DNA of 64,000 bases from JAJTHC01 sp044358835 (GTDB lineage Bacteria; Cyanobacteriota; Vampirovibrionia; Vampirovibrionales; JAJTHC01). Location: positions 196,604 through 260,603 of the forward strand of contig JBIKNF010000001.1 in NCBI GenBank assembly GCA_044358835.1, written 5' to 3'. The notes under the pieces were generated by a model that had not been told where the DNA came from, did no database searches, and worked only from the letters and a program-made list of their open reading frames with translations. The stretch's first letter is position 1; every line of letters starts with the position of its first letter. Below are positions 15,354 to 23,898 of this stretch, in pieces. The position numbers were made by a program, and so were the translations under genes.

Positions 15354-16763
15354 TTAGCCACGTGTTCGTTTTTCGCTACGCTCCCGTAAGAAAATACGGA
15401 TCGGGGTGCCTGTTAGCTCAATGGCTTCACGCAACTTGCGTTCGATGTATCGCTTGTACGTTTCCTTCATCAAAGAAGGATCGTTACAAAACAAAACAAA
15501 GGTGGGGGGGCACGTCGACACTTGCGTCGCGTAAAGCACTCGCAATTTTTTGTTTTTCACCGTCGGGGGCAAGTTCTGACGCATCGCGTCTTGCAAGACT
15601 TGGTTCAAGGTGCCTGTGCTGATGCGTCGCTGAGCGTTAGTGAAGCATTCTTGCGCCAGCTCTAACACTTTATGCACCCGTTGCTGTTCGGTGGCGGAAA
15701 TAAAGACCATCGGGGCAAAGGCGATACTGGGGACATCTGCCAAAATCATTTTCTTGTATTTTTGCGTGGAACTCGGGGTTTTTTCAGGCACTAAATCCCA
15801 CTTGTTAATGGCAATCACCAAGCCCTTACCCGCTTCGACCACTTTTTGCATGATGCGTTTGTCCTGTTCGGTGATGCCTTCTTCAGCATCGAGCAACAAA
15901 ACCCCCACATCGGCTTGGCGAATGGTGTCAACGGATCGATCCACACTAAAGAGTTCGACGCCATAATCGACTTTGGTTTTACGACGAATACCGGCGGTAT
16001 CCACCAAAATAAAGGGCTTACCGTGAAAGTCAAAGGGAATGTCAATGGCATCTCGTGTCGTGCCTGAAATATCGCTAACAATGGTACGGTTATGCCCGAC
16101 AATGGCGTTCAATAAGCTACTTTTACCCACGTTGGGGCGTCCGATTAAGGCGAGTCGCAAAGGTTGCTCAGTGCTTTCCATCAAGTACTGCCCCTTGTGT
16201 AGGGGAAATCGCTGAACACAGTCATCTAATAAATCCCCAACCGTAGTTGACCCTTGAATCGCCGAAATACCGAGGGGTTCTCCCAGCCCCAACTGGTAAA
16301 AATCAAAGGTCAGCGCGTTTTGTTCAATACGATCAATTTTATTGACGGCCACGATGCACGGCTTGCCAGATTGACGGATCCATTTGGCCAGACGCAGGTC
16401 ATCATCCGTAATGCCTGTTTGGGCGTCTGTAAGGAAGATCAGCACATCCGCTTCTTCAATGGCGAGTTTGACTTGACTGTTAATGTAGGTGTGGAAAGGA
16501 TCGTTGGCATCGATATGAACACCGCCTGTGTCCATCAGTAAAAAAGAGGTGCCACACCATTCGACAGGGTGGTAGGAACGATCGCGGGTGACCCCTGGTT
16601 GATCGTCTACAATGGTTTTTCGTCCGCCCAGCAGACGGTTAATTAAGGTGGATTTACCCACATTGGGACGCCCCACCACCGCTAAAACAGGCAGTTTAGA
16701 AGGGTCGTAATAATCCAGCGTAAAGCCTTTTTCTTGTTGTTTTTGAAAATCTGTTTTTGCCAT
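15354..16763 (-). CDS. der: Ribosome biogenesis GTPase Der (EngA)
   Basis: A protein of 469 residues with two tandem GTPase domains and a C-terminal KH-like domain, the layout unique to Der. The first G domain has GRPNVGKST, DTGG and NKID; the second has GRPNVGKSS, DTAGIRRKTKVDYGVE and NKWD. Der acts in 50S subunit maturation in the cytoplasm. The C-terminal basic tail (LRERSEKRTRG) is normal for RNA contact. Length is slightly above the typical 430-490 midpoint, with a short N-terminal extension of about 25 residues. Confidence 0.96.
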   Translation of the reverse strand: MAKTDFQKQQEKGFTLDYYDPSKLPVLAVVGRPNVGKSTLINRLLGGRKTIVDDQPGVTRDRSYHPVEWCGTSFLLMDTGGVHIDANDPFHTYINSQVKLAIEEADVLIFLTDAQTGITDDDLRLAKWIRQSGKPCIVAVNKIDRIEQNALTFDFYQLGLGEPLGISAIQGSTTVGDLLDDCVQRFPLHKGQYLMESTEQPLRLALIGRPNVGKSSLLNAIVGHNRTIVSDISGTTRDAIDIPFDFHGKPFILVDTAGIRRKTKVDYGVELFSVDRSVDTIRQADVGVLLLDAEEGITEQDKRIMQKVVEAGKGLVIAINKWDLVPEKTPSSTQKYKKMILADVPSIAFAPMVFISATEQQRVHKVLELAQECFTNAQRRISTGTLNQVLQDAMRQNLPPTVKNKKLRVLYATQVSTCPPTFVLFCNDPSLMKETYKRYIERKLREAIELTGTPIRIFLRERSEKRTRG

Positions 16764-16865
16764 GCATCCACGCCTTTTTTTAGACTGTTGAGTAAAGGAA
16801 TGTTTCTACCTTAACAGAAACATGCCATTCATGCAGACTTTCCCATTTCAAGTGTTACACAAGCG

Positions 16866-17807
16866 TTAGGCGAGATTTTTAACGGCATAGAGTTGAGCTG
16901 GGCGATGAAACCCTTCCATCTTCGTTTCGCCTTCCAGCTCTTGCACGGTGTCGAGGGTCAAAATTTTCTTGCGGAAGTTACGTTTATCAAGCTTTTTGCC
17001 CAAAATGGTTTCGTAAATCCGTTGAAGTTCCGTCAACGTAAACTTTTCACTTAATAATTGAAACGCCAAGCCTGAAATATCTAAGCGTTCACGCAGGCGG
17101 TTAATGGCAACATCCACAATAATGCGGTGGTCAAACGCCAACGGCGGCAAGTTGCCCACCTCAAACCAGCGGGTTTCTTCATTGGCGTGAACGTCCAACT
17201 GCAAGCGATGCGAGGCCACAAGCGCAATATAGGCGACCGTAATGACTCGAGATCGTGGATCGCGACGCGGTTCGCCAAAGGTAGACAGCTGTTCTAGGTA
17301 GATTTCCTTCACCCCTGTTCGGTCAAACAAGCGACGGTTGGCGGCTTCATCGAGCGTTTCCCCGATGTTCATAAACCCCCCTGGTATCGACCACATATTG
17401 TGATACGGTTCGGCCTTACGTTGCACCAGTAGGATCTTCAATTTGCCGTCGCAAATGGTGAACACGTTGACATCCACGGTGAGCAAGGGTTTTTCATATT
17501 GCTTAATGCGAGAATCGGAACGAAAGTTTTGCTGACTTTCACGCACCGATTCCAAGAAAGACGCCCCTTGCCTAGGAGGCAGTGTGGGTATGGCTTGAGG
17601 CAAAGACGCTTGAGGCGTGTCTATTTTTGAATCGGCTTGGCGTTTTTGTTCAGTGGGTGAAACCGCTGATCGCCCTCCTTTTTGCACAGGGGCTTCGGGG
17701 GATTTGGGCGGAGAAGGACCAGGGCTATGCACTTTGTGGGGCCCAGACGCGACAGGCGTCTGTTGAGGCGGGGTAGGAGAAGCGTCAGGCATGTGGGGGA
17801 TTCTCAA
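16866..17807 (-). CDS. NrtR-like Nudix transcriptional regulator (degenerate Nudix box)
   Basis: A protein of 313 residues. Residues 1-105 are a Pro/Ser/Gln-rich extension. A Nudix fold follows (about 106-230) and then a winged-helix-like domain (about 235-313: LLSEKFTLTELQRIYETILG with KLDKRNFRKKI), the arrangement of NrtR regulators of NAD metabolism. In the Nudix box (144-166) the first Glu is kept (Glu150), but the REUxEE core reads R158-R-L-F-D-R-T-G: the catalytic glutamates are Arg159, Asp162 and Arg163. It is therefore probably a ligand sensor rather than a hydrolase. A 12-bp palindrome near its promoter may be its own operator. Confidence 0.82.
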   Translation of the reverse strand: MRIPHMPDASPTPPQQTPVASGPHKVHSPGPSPPKSPEAPVQKGGRSAVSPTEQKRQADSKIDTPQASLPQAIPTLPPRQGASFLESVRESQQNFRSDSRIKQYEKPLLTVDVNVFTICDGKLKILLVQRKAEPYHNMWSIPGGFMNIGETLDEAANRRLFDRTGVKEIYLEQLSTFGEPRRDPRSRVITVAYIALVASHRLQLDVHANEETRWFEVGNLPPLAFDHRIIVDVAINRLRERLDISGLAFQLLSEKFTLTELQRIYETILGKKLDKRNFRKKILTLDTVQELEGETKMEGFHRPAQLYAVKNLA

Positions 17808-17832
17808 AGACTACGTGTATGATTACACCCCT

Positions 17833-17844
17833 TAGTGTACACTA
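17833..17844. promoter_or_regulatory. 12-bp perfect palindrome upstream of the NrtR-like gene
   Basis: TAGTGTACACTA is 25 bases upstream of the NrtR-like ATG. Such a position suits autoregulation by a dimeric winged-helix protein. It is not compared with known NrtR sites; assignment is by position only. Confidence 0.4.
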
Positions 17845-18012
17845 TAAAATCTGATTTAGCAAGGCTTTTCAATAGGTTTAGCGCTTTTTCTAGCGAGATT
17901 TATCTAACGCATCATGTTCGACAGCCCTGTAAAACCTCTTCGTACTAACTTCAGCAAACACAATCCATACGTTGAAAGCAACCCCTATTTTAAATCCCCA
18001 AACGGGTTCCCC

Positions 18013-18723
18013 CTAAGACGCTTTGCCTTCGGGCCACAAACGGTAGCCGCCGCCGTATATGGTTTCAATATATTTTAAATCAGGCGAGATTTTTTCAAGC
18101 TTAACTCGCAAGTGGCGAATGTGAACCCGCAAGGTTTCCACATCATCATCAGGGTTATAACCCCATACTTCTTGCAACAGCTTACCTAGGGCAATCGTTT
18201 GCCCATGATTTTGAATCAAGGCATTTAAAATCTCATATTCAGTAGGCGTAAGCTTTACAATGGTGTCTTGCACCTTGACTTCTAGGCTGTCTGCAATCAA
18301 GGTGAAATGCCCGACGGATAAAAGTTCTTGAGCGGCACTGGAAGGCATCGCTGCTTTCGTGCGACGCAACAAAGCCCTTACACGAACCAACAATTCGGGG
18401 ATTTCAAAGGGTTTGACCAAGTAATCATCCGCACCAGAATCAAAGCCTTTGAGCTTGTCATCCATATCACCCAAGGCGGTGAGCATCAAAACAGGCGTGT
18501 CTTTCAAATCAGGATGCTTACGTAAACGCTGGCAGACGGTGTAGCCATCCACATTCGGCATCATTAAATCCAACACAATGAGATGCGGTAAGTCTTGTTG
18601 AGCAATGGCAAAGCCTTGCAAACCGTCAGGGGCTGTCAACACTTCGTGTGCCTGCATTTCAAGGTTGATTTTAACCAATTCAACGATGGCGGGATTGTCA
18701 TCTACAACGAGTATTTTTGCCAT
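18013..18723 (-). CDS. OmpR/RpaB-family response regulator
   Basis: A protein of 236 residues. The receiver domain (1-120) has the acidic pair in VVDDN, phosphoacceptor Asp52 in VLDLMMP, Thr in MLTAL and Lys in LVKPF. The C-terminal winged helix (about 137-233) contains LTPTEYEILNALIQNHG, VWGYN and DVETLRVHIRHLRVKLE, typical of OmpR/PhoB regulators and close in style to cyanobacterial RpaB. It controls transcription on phosphorylation. No kinase gene adjoins; the nearest in the window is at 60 kb. ctpA lies upstream on the same strand, 57 bases away, so co-transcription is possible. Confidence 0.93.
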   Translation of the reverse strand: MAKILVVDDNPAIVELVKINLEMQAHEVLTAPDGLQGFAIAQQDLPHLIVLDLMMPNVDGYTVCQRLRKHPDLKDTPVLMLTALGDMDDKLKGFDSGADDYLVKPFEIPELLVRVRALLRRTKAAMPSSAAQELLSVGHFTLIADSLEVKVQDTIVKLTPTEYEILNALIQNHGQTIALGKLLQEVWGYNPDDDVETLRVHIRHLRVKLEKISPDLKYIETIYGGGYRLWPEGKAS

Positions 18724-18780
18724 GGGTGTTTACTTCCTTTTTTAAATGCGGGTCACTTTCTAGTAAGGCCTGTGGTGAGG

Positions 18781-20142
18781 CTATTTGACAAGATCTTTGC
18801 TGGCTGGAGGGTGGGCTTGCTTCGCTGAAGGAACAACCGCCCCTTTTGAAGTCGCTGGGCTTGCAGGGACTTCACTTTTCACCACAGAAGGCTTGGCTTG
18901 TAAAGCATTTTCAACGGCTTGCACAGGCTTTACAGGCACGTTCGTTAAACTAATGTGAAACTCCTGCTGAATGACTTCAAGAGCCTTGGCCAGCTGGGGA
19001 TCCCACTTGGCTTGGGCATCTTCTTTCTTGAAGCTGACTTCATAGTCTGGGGTGATGCCTTTTTTGTGAATGTCCGTGTCATTAGGGGTTAAGTACCGTT
19101 GGCTGGTGACGTTGAAGCCTGCTCCATCGCTTAAAGGGTTGATTTCTTGAACCAATCCTTTGCCAAAGCTTTTTTTGCCGACTAAAATAGCACGTTGATG
19201 ATCTTTAAGTGCACCAGCTAAAATTTCACTGGCACTGGCGGAACCTTCGTCAATTAAAACGACCAAAGGCTGTGCGCTGAGTTGATCCGCTGTAGCACGG
19301 GTAATGACTTTATAGCCATTGCGATCTACAGTCGAAACAATGCCCCCGCCTTTTAGAAAGAAATCGGCAATAAAAATAGCATTGGTCAATAACCCACCGG
19401 GGTTCGAACGCAAATCAAGAATGAGGGCTTGTTTGTCGGCGTATTTAAGCAAGACGTCTTTTAGTTCAGCAGAAGCGGTTTTGCTCATAAAGGTGGACAG
19501 TTTAACGTAACCCACTTCAGGGGGAACGTTTACTTCAAACGGCGGGGTGAGGCTCACCGATTTTAAGGCAATTTCATCTCGCATAACGGTAAAAGAAAGT
19601 TCTTGATTGTTACGTAGCACGCCAATTTTGACATAGGTGCCTTTGTCGCCCCGAATGAGTTTGGCGCCGTCTTTAATGGAAAGGCCTTTAGTGGGTTTGC
19701 CGTCAATACTAATGATTTCATCGCCTGATTTAAGGCCCGCTTTTTCGGCGGGGGTGCCTTCCATCGGAGCAATGACCACGATTCTATCGTCTTTGACCCC
19801 AATTTGAATGCCAATGCCAAACAACTTGGCTTGAATGTTACGGGTTTCTTCGCTGAATTCTTCGGGTTGTAAAAAGCGTGTGTAGCGATCCCCCAGACTG
19901 GCAGTCATCGTTTCAATGGCGATATAGGCATCTTCTTGGGTCTTGAGTTGCTCATCGTAGCGATGGCGCCAAATGCGCCAATCCTGATTGTTTTTGGTTT
20001 CATCCACATAGCGGTTGTTGACAATGAGCCACACTTCTTCGTAGAGCCCTTGAGGGGTGGCGGCAAAGGCGGGGACGTTAAGCATCAAAGAAACGGCACA
20101 AAATGCCACAAAGAAACGAATATAACGTGAAAACGGGGGCAT
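18781..20142 (-). CDS. ctpA: Carboxyl-terminal processing protease (S41 family)
   Basis: A protein of 453 residues. A signal peptide ends near residue 27 (PAFA/ATP), so it is exported. A PDZ domain (about 105-180) carries GIGIQIG and GLKSGDEIISIDGKP. The S41 protease domain has LDLRSNPGG, the catalytic serine in EGSASASEI (about Ser303) and lysine in KKSFGKG (Lys328). The last 60 residues are a Pro/Ala/Lys-rich tail absent from many homologues. CtpA-type proteases trim or degrade envelope proteins from the C-terminus. It is followed closely by the response regulator gene. Confidence 0.94.
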   Translation of the reverse strand: MPPFSRYIRFFVAFCAVSLMLNVPAFAATPQGLYEEVWLIVNNRYVDETKNNQDWRIWRHRYDEQLKTQEDAYIAIETMTASLGDRYTRFLQPEEFSEETRNIQAKLFGIGIQIGVKDDRIVVIAPMEGTPAEKAGLKSGDEIISIDGKPTKGLSIKDGAKLIRGDKGTYVKIGVLRNNQELSFTVMRDEIALKSVSLTPPFEVNVPPEVGYVKLSTFMSKTASAELKDVLLKYADKQALILDLRSNPGGLLTNAIFIADFFLKGGGIVSTVDRNGYKVITRATADQLSAQPLVVLIDEGSASASEILAGALKDHQRAILVGKKSFGKGLVQEINPLSDGAGFNVTSQRYLTPNDTDIHKKGITPDYEVSFKKEDAQAKWDPQLAKALEVIQQEFHISLTNVPVKPVQAVENALQAKPSVVKSEVPASPATSKGAVVPSAKQAHPPASKDLVK

Positions 20143-20329
20143 GTAGGTGACTCTCTTCTCTCATCACAAAAACGGACTATACGCTTTATTGTAGCAAAGA
20201 ATCGTGGTTTTAGACTAGTCTTTCTTGAAAAGTCCTTCTTTTTCGCTCGAATACAGTACTTTTTTAACTGCTTAAGAACAGGAGGCAAGCCTTTTAGGTC
20301 TTCGGGATCAATTTTTTTTAAAAAGCCAA

Positions 20330-20363
20330 AACAGTACTCCTGATCTGCTTAAGAAGTACTGTT
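20330..20363 (-). terminator. Intrinsic terminator for the FAS1 gene
   Basis: AACAGTACT (20330-20338) pairs perfectly with AGTACTGTT (20355-20363). On the minus strand it is followed by TTGGCTTTTT, a suitable U-rich tract. A related AGTACTTTTTTAACTGCTTA sequence lies near 20253, suggesting a duplicated motif in this intergenic region. Confidence 0.6.
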
Positions 20364-20407
20364 CTGTAACGTTGTTATTTTTTCCTGCGCAAAAGAGATC
20401 CGTTCTT

Positions 20408-21562
20408 TTACATGAGCAGTGGAAGCCCATACACAGTAGGAGCGCTTAACAAGCTCGCCACATCCAAACCAGGAGGAATCAATACCTCATCAATCGTGAT
20501 GATTTTTGATCCATTGGCTGTTTCTACAGGGTTTGATGCCTTGATAACTTGACGCCCATTGACGACAACCGTTTGACCATTTTGGGCTCTGGCCAGTTGG
20601 GTTTGATCCGTTTCTAAAAGGGAGTCAAAAGCGCCGTTTTTCAGTTTAGTCGCACTCACGTGATATTGAAGAATTTGTTGTAAAGCACTTTTGTTTTCAG
20701 GTTTAAGTAAAGCTTCCAACAATTTAGGATCCAACTTCTTAAAAGCCGCTTCACTCGGGGCTAAAATGGTTACAGGTTTCTTCGCGTTTTCAAGATCCGC
20801 AACCGCTCCGCCCAAATCCGCTGCCTTAACCGCTGCAAATAAGGTCCCTAAGTTTTTATTGGTACTTAAAAATGAAACGGCACTCTTTTTGTCTGCATTT
20901 AAGGCATTTACATCAAACTCAGGTGGAATAAGTACTTGATCAACAGGAATAATGGTGCTACGGTTTGAAGCCACAACGGGCTTAGAACCCTTAATGTTTT
21001 GGGCGCCATTTTTTATAGAAATTTTTCCGTTTACATTTGAAATCACGGCATCATCTTGATTATTACTCAACAAAGAATCAAACCCAATTTTGCCCGACTG
21101 TTGAGCCAAAGGAAACTTCATGCCACTGACATGGTATTGTAATACCTGCTGTAAGAACGCTTTATTTTCTGGCTTAAGAAGTGATTGGAGCAACGCGCCA
21201 TCTAATTTCGCAAATGCCTCATTTGTGGGGGCCAGCACCGTGATGGGGGTTTTGACTTCAAGTGCTTTTAAGGTTTCGACTAAACCCGCTGAACCCAAGG
21301 CGGTGGTCAACGTGTTAAAATCTTTGTTAGCAATTAGAGCATTGACCCCTTCTGGTTGACGAATAGGAGGGGTAGGTTTAGTGTAGACGTTACCCCAAGA
21401 ACCAACAGGTGGAAACGACGACGGAAAATTGCTGGCAGAAGAGGCCAAGCCGTATGGTTTTGATGGCAGAGGGTAGGAAGATGAAGAAGTGTTGTAAGCA
21501 AAACCAGCCACATTGGGCCTTGAAGCGGAATACAGTGGTTGAGGGAAACCTAAATTAATCAT
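20408..21562 (-). CDS. Double fasciclin (FAS1) domain protein
   Basis: A protein of 384 residues. Two FAS1 domains lie at about 74-215 and 222-370, each with TVLAPTNEAFAKL or TILAPSEAAFKKL, followed by a YHVS motif and VDQVLIPP or IDEVLIPP. Residues 1-70 are Ser/Pro/Tyr-rich with no obvious signal peptide, so how it reaches the surface, if it does, is unclear. FAS1 domains mediate adhesion and polysaccharide or protein contact in bacteria. The two domains are similar enough to suggest internal duplication. It has its own terminator. Confidence 0.88.
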   Translation of the reverse strand: MINLGFPQPLYSASRPNVAGFAYNTSSSSYPLPSKPYGLASSASNFPSSFPPVGSWGNVYTKPTPPIRQPEGVNALIANKDFNTLTTALGSAGLVETLKALEVKTPITVLAPTNEAFAKLDGALLQSLLKPENKAFLQQVLQYHVSGMKFPLAQQSGKIGFDSLLSNNQDDAVISNVNGKISIKNGAQNIKGSKPVVASNRSTIIPVDQVLIPPEFDVNALNADKKSAVSFLSTNKNLGTLFAAVKAADLGGAVADLENAKKPVTILAPSEAAFKKLDPKLLEALLKPENKSALQQILQYHVSATKLKNGAFDSLLETDQTQLARAQNGQTVVVNGRQVIKASNPVETANGSKIITIDEVLIPPGLDVASLLSAPTVYGLPLLM

Positions 21563-21855
21563 AATTCAACTCTCTTTCAATAATTTATATGTCGAAAATA
21601 CCTTATACCTAATGCTGATCAATTGAACCTGCTAGGTTCTTTGGGGTTGATTGAAGGGTTAAGAAATACTTAACATTTTAATAAAGATTTTTGCGGGTGA
21701 ATAAGTGCGGACTTGTTACATTGCGTTACATTGAACGTTGTCCATCCACAGGTTTAGTCCTCTTGCCGGATGAAGCCCCCCCTCTTCACGCGTCATACTA
21801 AAAGCCGAGACTGGTTTGATTTGATTAACCACACACAGAGAGAGAGACCTTGTAC

Positions 21856-22674
21856 ATGATTCCATTTGCCTTTGTGCTCAGACGTCGTCAAGACGTCGTC
21901 TTACCCACCCTACTTCTGATTGCTTTGACGGTGGCGGTGGTTCCGTTTGCTTTTGGCCTAACTGTTGTAGAAAGTGCGGTTTTAGCAACTGTGCTTGTGG
22001 CCTTGCCTTTATGGACGTTTTGTAGCCCCAAGACCGCTTTAGAAGGAGAATCCGTATGGCAAAGCTTAGCCGCCTACGATGAAACCACCCCTTCTAGCCA
22101 ACGGCTATTAGAAGCGATTGATGAATTGGAATATACCGCCACGTTTGCTCGTAAAAATGGCATGGTGGCCCTTGAAAAGCATTTGCCTCGTTTGAATTAT
22201 AGCCACGCCTATTTAAAAAAGTGCATGAACTACCTGCTAGATGCTAAAACCGAAGGCGACTTGCGTCAATTTTGCCAACTTCAAGAAAAGGCCTTTCACG
22301 CAGAAGAAACCTTGCTGTTAAACACGGTATTTACAAGCGTGCAACAGTTCTTACCTGTGGCTTGTTTCGTCAATGTGTTGGCGGTACTGCTTGCCTTAAA
22401 AGGCGTTTTGACGCCTGATCTGGCGGGGGCATCTCTTTTGATGAGCCTTTACGCGTGGGCCAGTACCCGTGCGATCTGGATGCCTTTACTCGAGCAGTTT
22501 GAACGACATAATCAAGACGACCAACAACTACGAAACATGATTCAAGAAGGCTTGCAAGGCGTGTGGAAGCAGGTGCATCCCCAAGCGTTGCGACGCAACT
22601 TAGAAGCGTATTTACCCACGTATGAAGAGGCTCAGGGGCCTTTGCTTCACCCGCACGAGTTGACCCCTTACTAA
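21856..22674 (+). CDS. MotA/TolQ-like membrane protein, probable flagellar stator subunit
   Basis: A protein of 272 residues from the ATG at 21856 (GAGAGAGA upstream); a TTG two codons earlier is possible. The topology matches MotA: two N-terminal helices (about 14-33 and 38-55), a cytoplasmic loop of about 100 residues containing TATFARKNGMVALEKHLPRL (compare the MotA loop A..AR..G...LE), then two helices (about 160-182 and 188-205). The usual Pro/Gly-rich third helix is not conserved. It precedes fliL, fliM and fliY, which supports a motility role. No MotB-like gene adjoins. Confidence 0.6.
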   Translation: MIPFAFVLRRRQDVVLPTLLLIALTVAVVPFAFGLTVVESAVLATVLVALPLWTFCSPKTALEGESVWQSLAAYDETTPSSQRLLEAIDELEYTATFARKNGMVALEKHLPRLNYSHAYLKKCMNYLLDAKTEGDLRQFCQLQEKAFHAEETLLLNTVFTSVQQFLPVACFVNVLAVLLALKGVLTPDLAGASLLMSLYAWASTRAIWMPLLEQFERHNQDDQQLRNMIQEGLQGVWKQVHPQALRRNLEAYLPTYEEAQGPLLHPHELTPY

Positions 22675-22710
22675 GTCAAGAAAGCTAAATCCAGAAAGAA
22701 TCCCCCTCAC

Positions 22711-22905
22711 ATGTTTCAACCCCATCACTTACAATACCCCCCAATGCCCTACAATAGCAAGCGTCCTCACGCATCTAATTACAAAAGTTTAGTCATCGCT
22801 CAGGACTACTCCCCCGCCTACGCCAATAAGAGCCTTCACCAGTGGACGGCGTTTACCTTTACCTTGTGGGCGCTTGCCACCCTTTTGAGTATTTGGAAAG
22901 CCTAA
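22711..22905 (+). CDS. Hypothetical single-span small protein
   Basis: A protein of 64 residues with a Pro/His/Tyr-rich N-terminus and one C-terminal hydrophobic segment (about 44-62, WTAFTFTLWALATLLSIWKA). It lies between the MotA-like gene and fliL on the same strand, which suits an accessory of the motor. The ribosome binding site is weak (AGAAAGAA). No family recognised. Confidence 0.45.
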   Translation: MFQPHHLQYPPMPYNSKRPHASNYKSLVIAQDYSPAYANKSLHQWTAFTFTLWALATLLSIWKA

Positions 22906-23029
22906 ACCGCTTGGTGGAAATATCACCGTTCTTAATACTGTCGTTCCTGTAAATGGGTTAAGCTGAAGTTACCCTGATTTTAATCTATATGCCGAGAGAG
23001 AATCGCCTCTAAACTAAAGGATCCCCGTG

Positions 23030-23824
23030 ATGATGATGGCCAAGCCTATTAAGCCTAAATCTTCCAAACCGCTTGCCAAAACTGAAGAGTCGGGTTCTTC
23101 TGAAGAAAGCGTTCCCAAGGCAGCCAGTAAAAAAGATTCCCCACCTCTACTTTCTAAAGGACTTACCATGTTTCAAACGATTATTTTAGCCGTTGTGATT
23201 TTAATTACCAGTGTTGTGGGTCCTGCCGCGACCTTATATTTTTTAGGCCCGACTTTACTTGCTCCCATGATTCAAAAGGCCCTGCCTGCTTCAACCGGTG
23301 AAGAAGGCGAAGAAGGTGAAAAGCCTGAAGGCGAAGAAGGCGAAGAAGGGAAGAAACCAGAAGCCCCTAAAGTGCCGAGTCTTGGATTGAATCTACCGAT
23401 GGAAGAGTTTATTGTGAGTCTTAAAACCAGCCAAGCCAGTAAAAGTACGCAATTCCTTAAAGCAAAAATGAGTTTAGCCATTGCGGTGCCTGAAGCCGAA
23501 GATTGTAACGCCCCAATAGAAGAAGCCGGCAAAACTGAAGCCAAAGCCGAAGGCGGTGAACATGGCGGTGAAGGCGGAGGCGAAGCCAAAGACGCGATGA
23601 GCGCTTGTAATGAAGCCTTTGTCAAGAAGATGGACCCTTATGTGCCGACTTTGAGAGATATTGTGAATACCGCTTTAATGAAGCGTAATGCCCAACAAAT
23701 CGCCACCCTTGAAGGGCAAGAAGATTTTAAGGATGAATTGGTCGGTGAAATGAATGCGGTGTTGAGCAATCATGGGTACACGGTGCAACGCATTAACTTG
23801 CAAGACTTTATTATTCAACGCTAA
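23030..23824 (+). CDS. fliL: Flagellar basal body-associated protein FliL
   Basis: A protein of 264 residues. AAAGGATCCCC precedes a GTG followed by three ATG codons; I take the first ATG. Residues 1-50 are Lys/Ser-rich and cytoplasmic. One membrane helix follows (about 50-72, TIILAVVILITSVVGPAATL), then a Glu/Gly-rich linker with repeated GEEGE motifs, and then the FliL domain ending with LRDIVNTALMKR and the beta strand YTVQRINLQDFIIQ. FliL supports stator function at the flagellar motor. A second acidic Gly/Glu insertion near 165-190 interrupts the domain, which is unusual. fliM follows. Confidence 0.88.
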   Translation: MMMAKPIKPKSSKPLAKTEESGSSEESVPKAASKKDSPPLLSKGLTMFQTIILAVVILITSVVGPAATLYFLGPTLLAPMIQKALPASTGEEGEEGEKPEGEEGEEGKKPEAPKVPSLGLNLPMEEFIVSLKTSQASKSTQFLKAKMSLAIAVPEAEDCNAPIEEAGKTEAKAEGGEHGGEGGGEAKDAMSACNEAFVKKMDPYVPTLRDIVNTALMKRNAQQIATLEGQEDFKDELVGEMNAVLSNHGYTVQRINLQDFIIQR

Positions 23825-23898
23825 GCATGAAGATCCTCAGCCTTTCAATTTTTGGACGATGACTTAAAAAACGCATTTAAATAAGGACAATGCCTTAC

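Noticed and set aside
21801..22998. GCCGAGA motifs before motility genes as sigma28 promoters
   Set aside because: They resemble the -10 part of the flagellar sigma promoter, but no TAAA element lies at the needed distance.
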